Position numbers and translations under genes: made by a program. Below are positions 32,759 through 35,142 of a stretch of DNA of 35,142 nt, piece after piece (within the stretch, counting starts at the first letter, position 1; every line of letters starts with the position of its first letter). The stretch comes from Flavobacteriaceae bacterium. GTDB taxonomy: Bacteria; Bacteroidota; Bacteroidia; Flavobacteriales; Flavobacteriaceae. The stretch covers positions 1 through 35,142 of the forward strand of contig JALWKK010000096.1 in NCBI GenBank assembly GCA_027081505.1, read 5' to 3'. The notes under the pieces are model-generated. The model had not been told where the DNA came from, did no database searches, and saw nothing but the letters and a program-made list of their open reading frames with translations.

Positions 32759-35142
32759 ATGAAAGCTATATTTGCTTTAATAGTCTTGTTTTTTTGTAGT
32801 GCATCTATATTTTCACAAAAAATTACAGTTTACGAAGAAACCAGTAATTATCCTCTCGCCGGAGTAGCCATTTATAACAAAACCAAAAACATTACTACAG
32901 TTACCGATATAAATGGAGAGGCAGATATTTCTGCTTTTAAAGACGGGGAACTTATTTTTTTTCAATACATTTCGCATCAAACAATTGCACTTACAAAAAA
33001 AGAGATTGTTAAGTTTCACTTTAAAGTATATCTACCCGTCAATACAAATACCTTGGAGGAGGTAGTTTTATCTGCATCTAAATTCGGACAACAAAAAAAA
33101 GATATTGCACAAAAAATTGTAAGTATTTCGAGTAGAGATATAATTTTTTCTAATCCGCAAACGGCAGCCGATTTGTTAGAAAGTACAGGACAAGTATATG
33201 TGCAAAAAAGTCAATTAGGAGGCGGAAGTCCTATGATTCGTGGATTTGCGACAAACAGATTGCTCATAGCGGTTGACGGAATACGGTTTAACACAGCAAT
33301 TTTTAGAGGCGGAAATGTTCAAAATATTATTTCAATAGATCCCTTTACCGTAGAACACACCGAAGTGATTTTGGGTCCCGGATCTATTATTTACGGTAGC
33401 GATGCCATTGGTGGTGTAATAAATTTTTATACCAAAAAACCTAAACTTTCAAACTCTGAAAAAACCGAGCTTTCCGGCTCGATGACAGGAAGATTTTCTT
33501 CGGCTAATCTTGAAAAAACAGGTCATCTGGATATTAATTTCGGAAAAAAACAATGGGCATTTATGTCCAGTATCAGCTTTAGTGACTTTGATGATTTAAC
33601 GATGGGTAAAAATGGACACAAAGACTATTTAAGAACCCAATATGTGAAGCCCAATGTCGGAAACGATCAGGTTGTTACCAATCCCAATCCAAGAAAACAA
33701 ATTTACACAGGTTACAGTCAGTTAAATTTAATGCAAAAAATACGTTTCATCCCAAACGAAAACTGGGATTTTAATCTTGGTTTATTTTACACCACTACCA
33801 ACGACATACCCAGATACGACAGACTTATTAGAAAAAAAGACGGTGATTTTATAAGTGCCGAATGGTATTACGGTCCACAAAAATGGGTGAGTGGAAACCT
33901 CCAGGTTGCCCATTCGGGTAAGAATTGGTACGACAAAGGATTGCTTACATTATCGTACCAACGTTTTAATGAAAGTAGAAACGATCGAAATTTTGGAGAA
34001 GCTATTTTATATAAAAGCAACGAAGAAGTAAACGCTTATACAGCCGCTTTAGATTTTACAAAAAAAATACACCATAACAAACTCTTTTATGGTTTTGAAT
34101 ATGTTTATAATAAAGTAAACTCTGAAGGTAGTAAAACAAATGTACTAACACACGATTCGCAACCCGATGCTTCCAGATATCCGGATAATTCATCCTGGCA
34201 ATCGATGGCGGTGTACACAAATTTTTTATGGCGTTTTTCAGAAAAGGCTACCTTTCAAACCGGAGTTAGATACAATCATATTATTTTACAAGCTAATCTA
34301 AACACTCCCTTTTATGATTTTCCTTTTTCAGAAGCCGATATAAACACCGGAGCGCTAACAGGAAGTGCCGGATTATCTTGGCAACCTAACAAAACCATAG
34401 GCTGGAAAGTTAATTTTTCGACAGCGTTTAGATCTCCTAATATCGATGATGTCGGAAAAATATTTGACAGTGAGCCGGGTGCTGTAGTTGTTCCTAACCC
34501 AAACATAAAACCCGAATATGCTTATAACGGAGAAGTAGGCTTACTTTTAAATTTTGAAAATAAAGTTAAACTTAATTTTACCACTTATTTAACACACTTA
34601 AAAGATGCACTTGTAAGAAGAAATTTTTCGTTAGACGGGCAAACAATTATAGATTACCAAGGCGAACCCAGTACGGTGCAAGCCATACAAAATTTAGGAA
34701 GCGCATCTATTCAAGGGTTTGAATTTGGGTTTGATATTCATCTAACTAAGAATCTCAATTTCACAGGACAATATAGCATAGCCGATGGATTACAAAAGGA
34801 AGAAAATGGCGAAAAAGTGCCGGTTAGACACGTTGCACCTGCTTTTGCAAACGCTCACCTTATCTGGAAAAAAGATAAACTAAAATTAGATGCTTTTGTA
34901 AATTATAATGGCACTCATGACTTTGAGGATATGGCTCCTAGCGAAATAGCAAAACCTTTTCTTTATTTAAAAGACAAGGATGGTAATCCGTATTCTCCTT
35001 CTTGGTACACACTTAATATTACAGGACAATACCAACTTTCTAAAGCATTGCAATTTACCGCTAGTTTAGAAAACATTACTAACCAATTGTACCGCCCCTA
35101 CGCAAGTGGAATCGCAGCACCGGGAACCAACCTGATTGTTTC
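32759..35142 (+). CDS. TonB-dependent outer-membrane receptor (3' end outside the window)
   Basis: The open frame starts at an ATG at 32759 and runs without a stop to the window edge (794 codons). It has a signal peptide (residues 1-20, ending FSQ), a carboxypeptidase-regulatory-like domain (about residues 21-95), a TonB-box-like TLEEVVLSA (98-106), the plug (about 110-230, with LGGGSPMIRGFATNRLLIAV and GPGSIIYGSDAIGGVINFYT) and a beta-barrel. The last visible residues (RPYASGIAAPGTNLIV) are a typical barrel end, so only a few residues are missing. Plug features (GGGSPMIRGF, SDAIGGVI) suit iron or haem receptors, but the ligand is not certain. It lies ten bases after recO. Confidence 0.93.
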   Translation, partial: MKAIFALIVLFFCSASIFSQKITVYEETSNYPLAGVAIYNKTKNITTVTDINGEADISAFKDGELIFFQYISHQTIALTKKEIVKFHFKVYLPVNTNTLEEVVLSASKFGQQKKDIAQKIVSISSRDIIFSNPQTAADLLESTGQVYVQKSQLGGGSPMIRGFATNRLLIAVDGIRFNTAIFRGGNVQNIISIDPFTVEHTEVILGPGSIIYGSDAIGGVINFYTKKPKLSNSEKTELSGSMTGRFSSANLEKTGHLDINFGKKQWAFMSSISFSDFDDLTMGKNGHKDYLRTQYVKPNVGNDQVVTNPNPRKQIYTGYSQLNLMQKIRFIPNENWDFNLGLFYTTTNDIPRYDRLIRKKDGDFISAEWYYGPQKWVSGNLQVAHSGKNWYDKGLLTLSYQRFNESRNDRNFGEAILYKSNEEVNAYTAALDFTKKIHHNKLFYGFEYVYNKVNSEGSKTNVLTHDSQPDASRYPDNSSWQSMAVYTNFLWRFSEKATFQTGVRYNHIILQANLNTPFYDFPFSEADINTGALTGSAGLSWQPNKTIGWKVNFSTAFRSPNIDDVGKIFDSEPGAVVVPNPNIKPEYAYNGEVGLLLNFENKVKLNFTTYLTHLKDALVRRNFSLDGQTIIDYQGEPSTVQAIQNLGSASIQGFEFGFDIHLTKNLNFTGQYSIADGLQKEENGEKVPVRHVAPAFANAHLIWKKDKLKLDAFVNYNGTHDFEDMAPSEIAKPFLYLKDKDGNPYSPSWYTLNITGQYQLSKALQFTASLENITNQLYRPYASGIAAPGTNLIV

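Overview
The window looks like a chromosomal segment of a marine or host-associated member of the Flavobacteriaceae (Bacteroidota). The reasons are its AT-rich composition, TAnnTTTG-type -7 promoter elements, PorZ and a C-terminal sorting domain of the type IX secretion system (T9SS), flavobacterial-style signal peptides ending in AQ or SQ, a SusC-like TonB-dependent receptor and Bacteroidota-type RHS and integrase remnants. No rRNA, tRNA or CRISPR array was seen.

Region 1 (146-9117) is mostly a peptide-use cluster. It holds a secreted dipeptidyl-peptidase IV-like enzyme, two tandem POT-family di/tripeptide transporters and a secreted thioredoxin-fold protein, followed by a convergent ComEC DNA-uptake channel. 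A small two-gene unit (a 62-residue protein plus a nucleotidyltransferase-fold protein, 2360-3002) sits between the peptidase and the first transporter and may be a toxin-antitoxin-like cargo.

Region 2 (9159-12442) is an accessory stretch: a small XRE regulator with a perfect 16-bp palindrome upstream, a secreted HExxHxxGxxH metalloprotease and a T9SS-exported FG-GAP/VCBS propeller protein. Region 3 (12451-18744) is core: C40 peptidase lipoprotein, lpxB, a small membrane protein and surE on the minus strand, then the tail-specific protease and an orphan oligopeptide-type ABC permease on the plus strand.

Region 4 (about 18745-22490) is a recombination graveyard and the most interesting part. 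It contains a 5'-truncated RHS end with a stop/start-overlapping (ATGA) membrane immunity candidate, a periplasmic TPR protein, and an orphan in-frame toxin-tip-like fragment followed one base later by another immunity-like gene. A truncated lipoprotein is then joined directly to the C-terminus of a tyrosine recombinase that carries a stop four codons before its catalytic tyrosine, and an intact ParE-type toxin-antitoxin pair with its own promoter follows. A short interspersed repeat family (four members seen) lies around this region and up to 27.3 kb.

Region 5 (22921-35142) returns to mostly core genes: a membrane-anchored DNA/RNA non-specific nuclease, an ALDH7-type aldehyde dehydrogenase, a GpsA-like glycerol-3-phosphate dehydrogenase, and an outer-membrane-type protein divergent from NADP-type glutamate dehydrogenase. 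It ends with a tight porZ-recO-TonB receptor run, the last gene leaving the window a few residues before its expected end.
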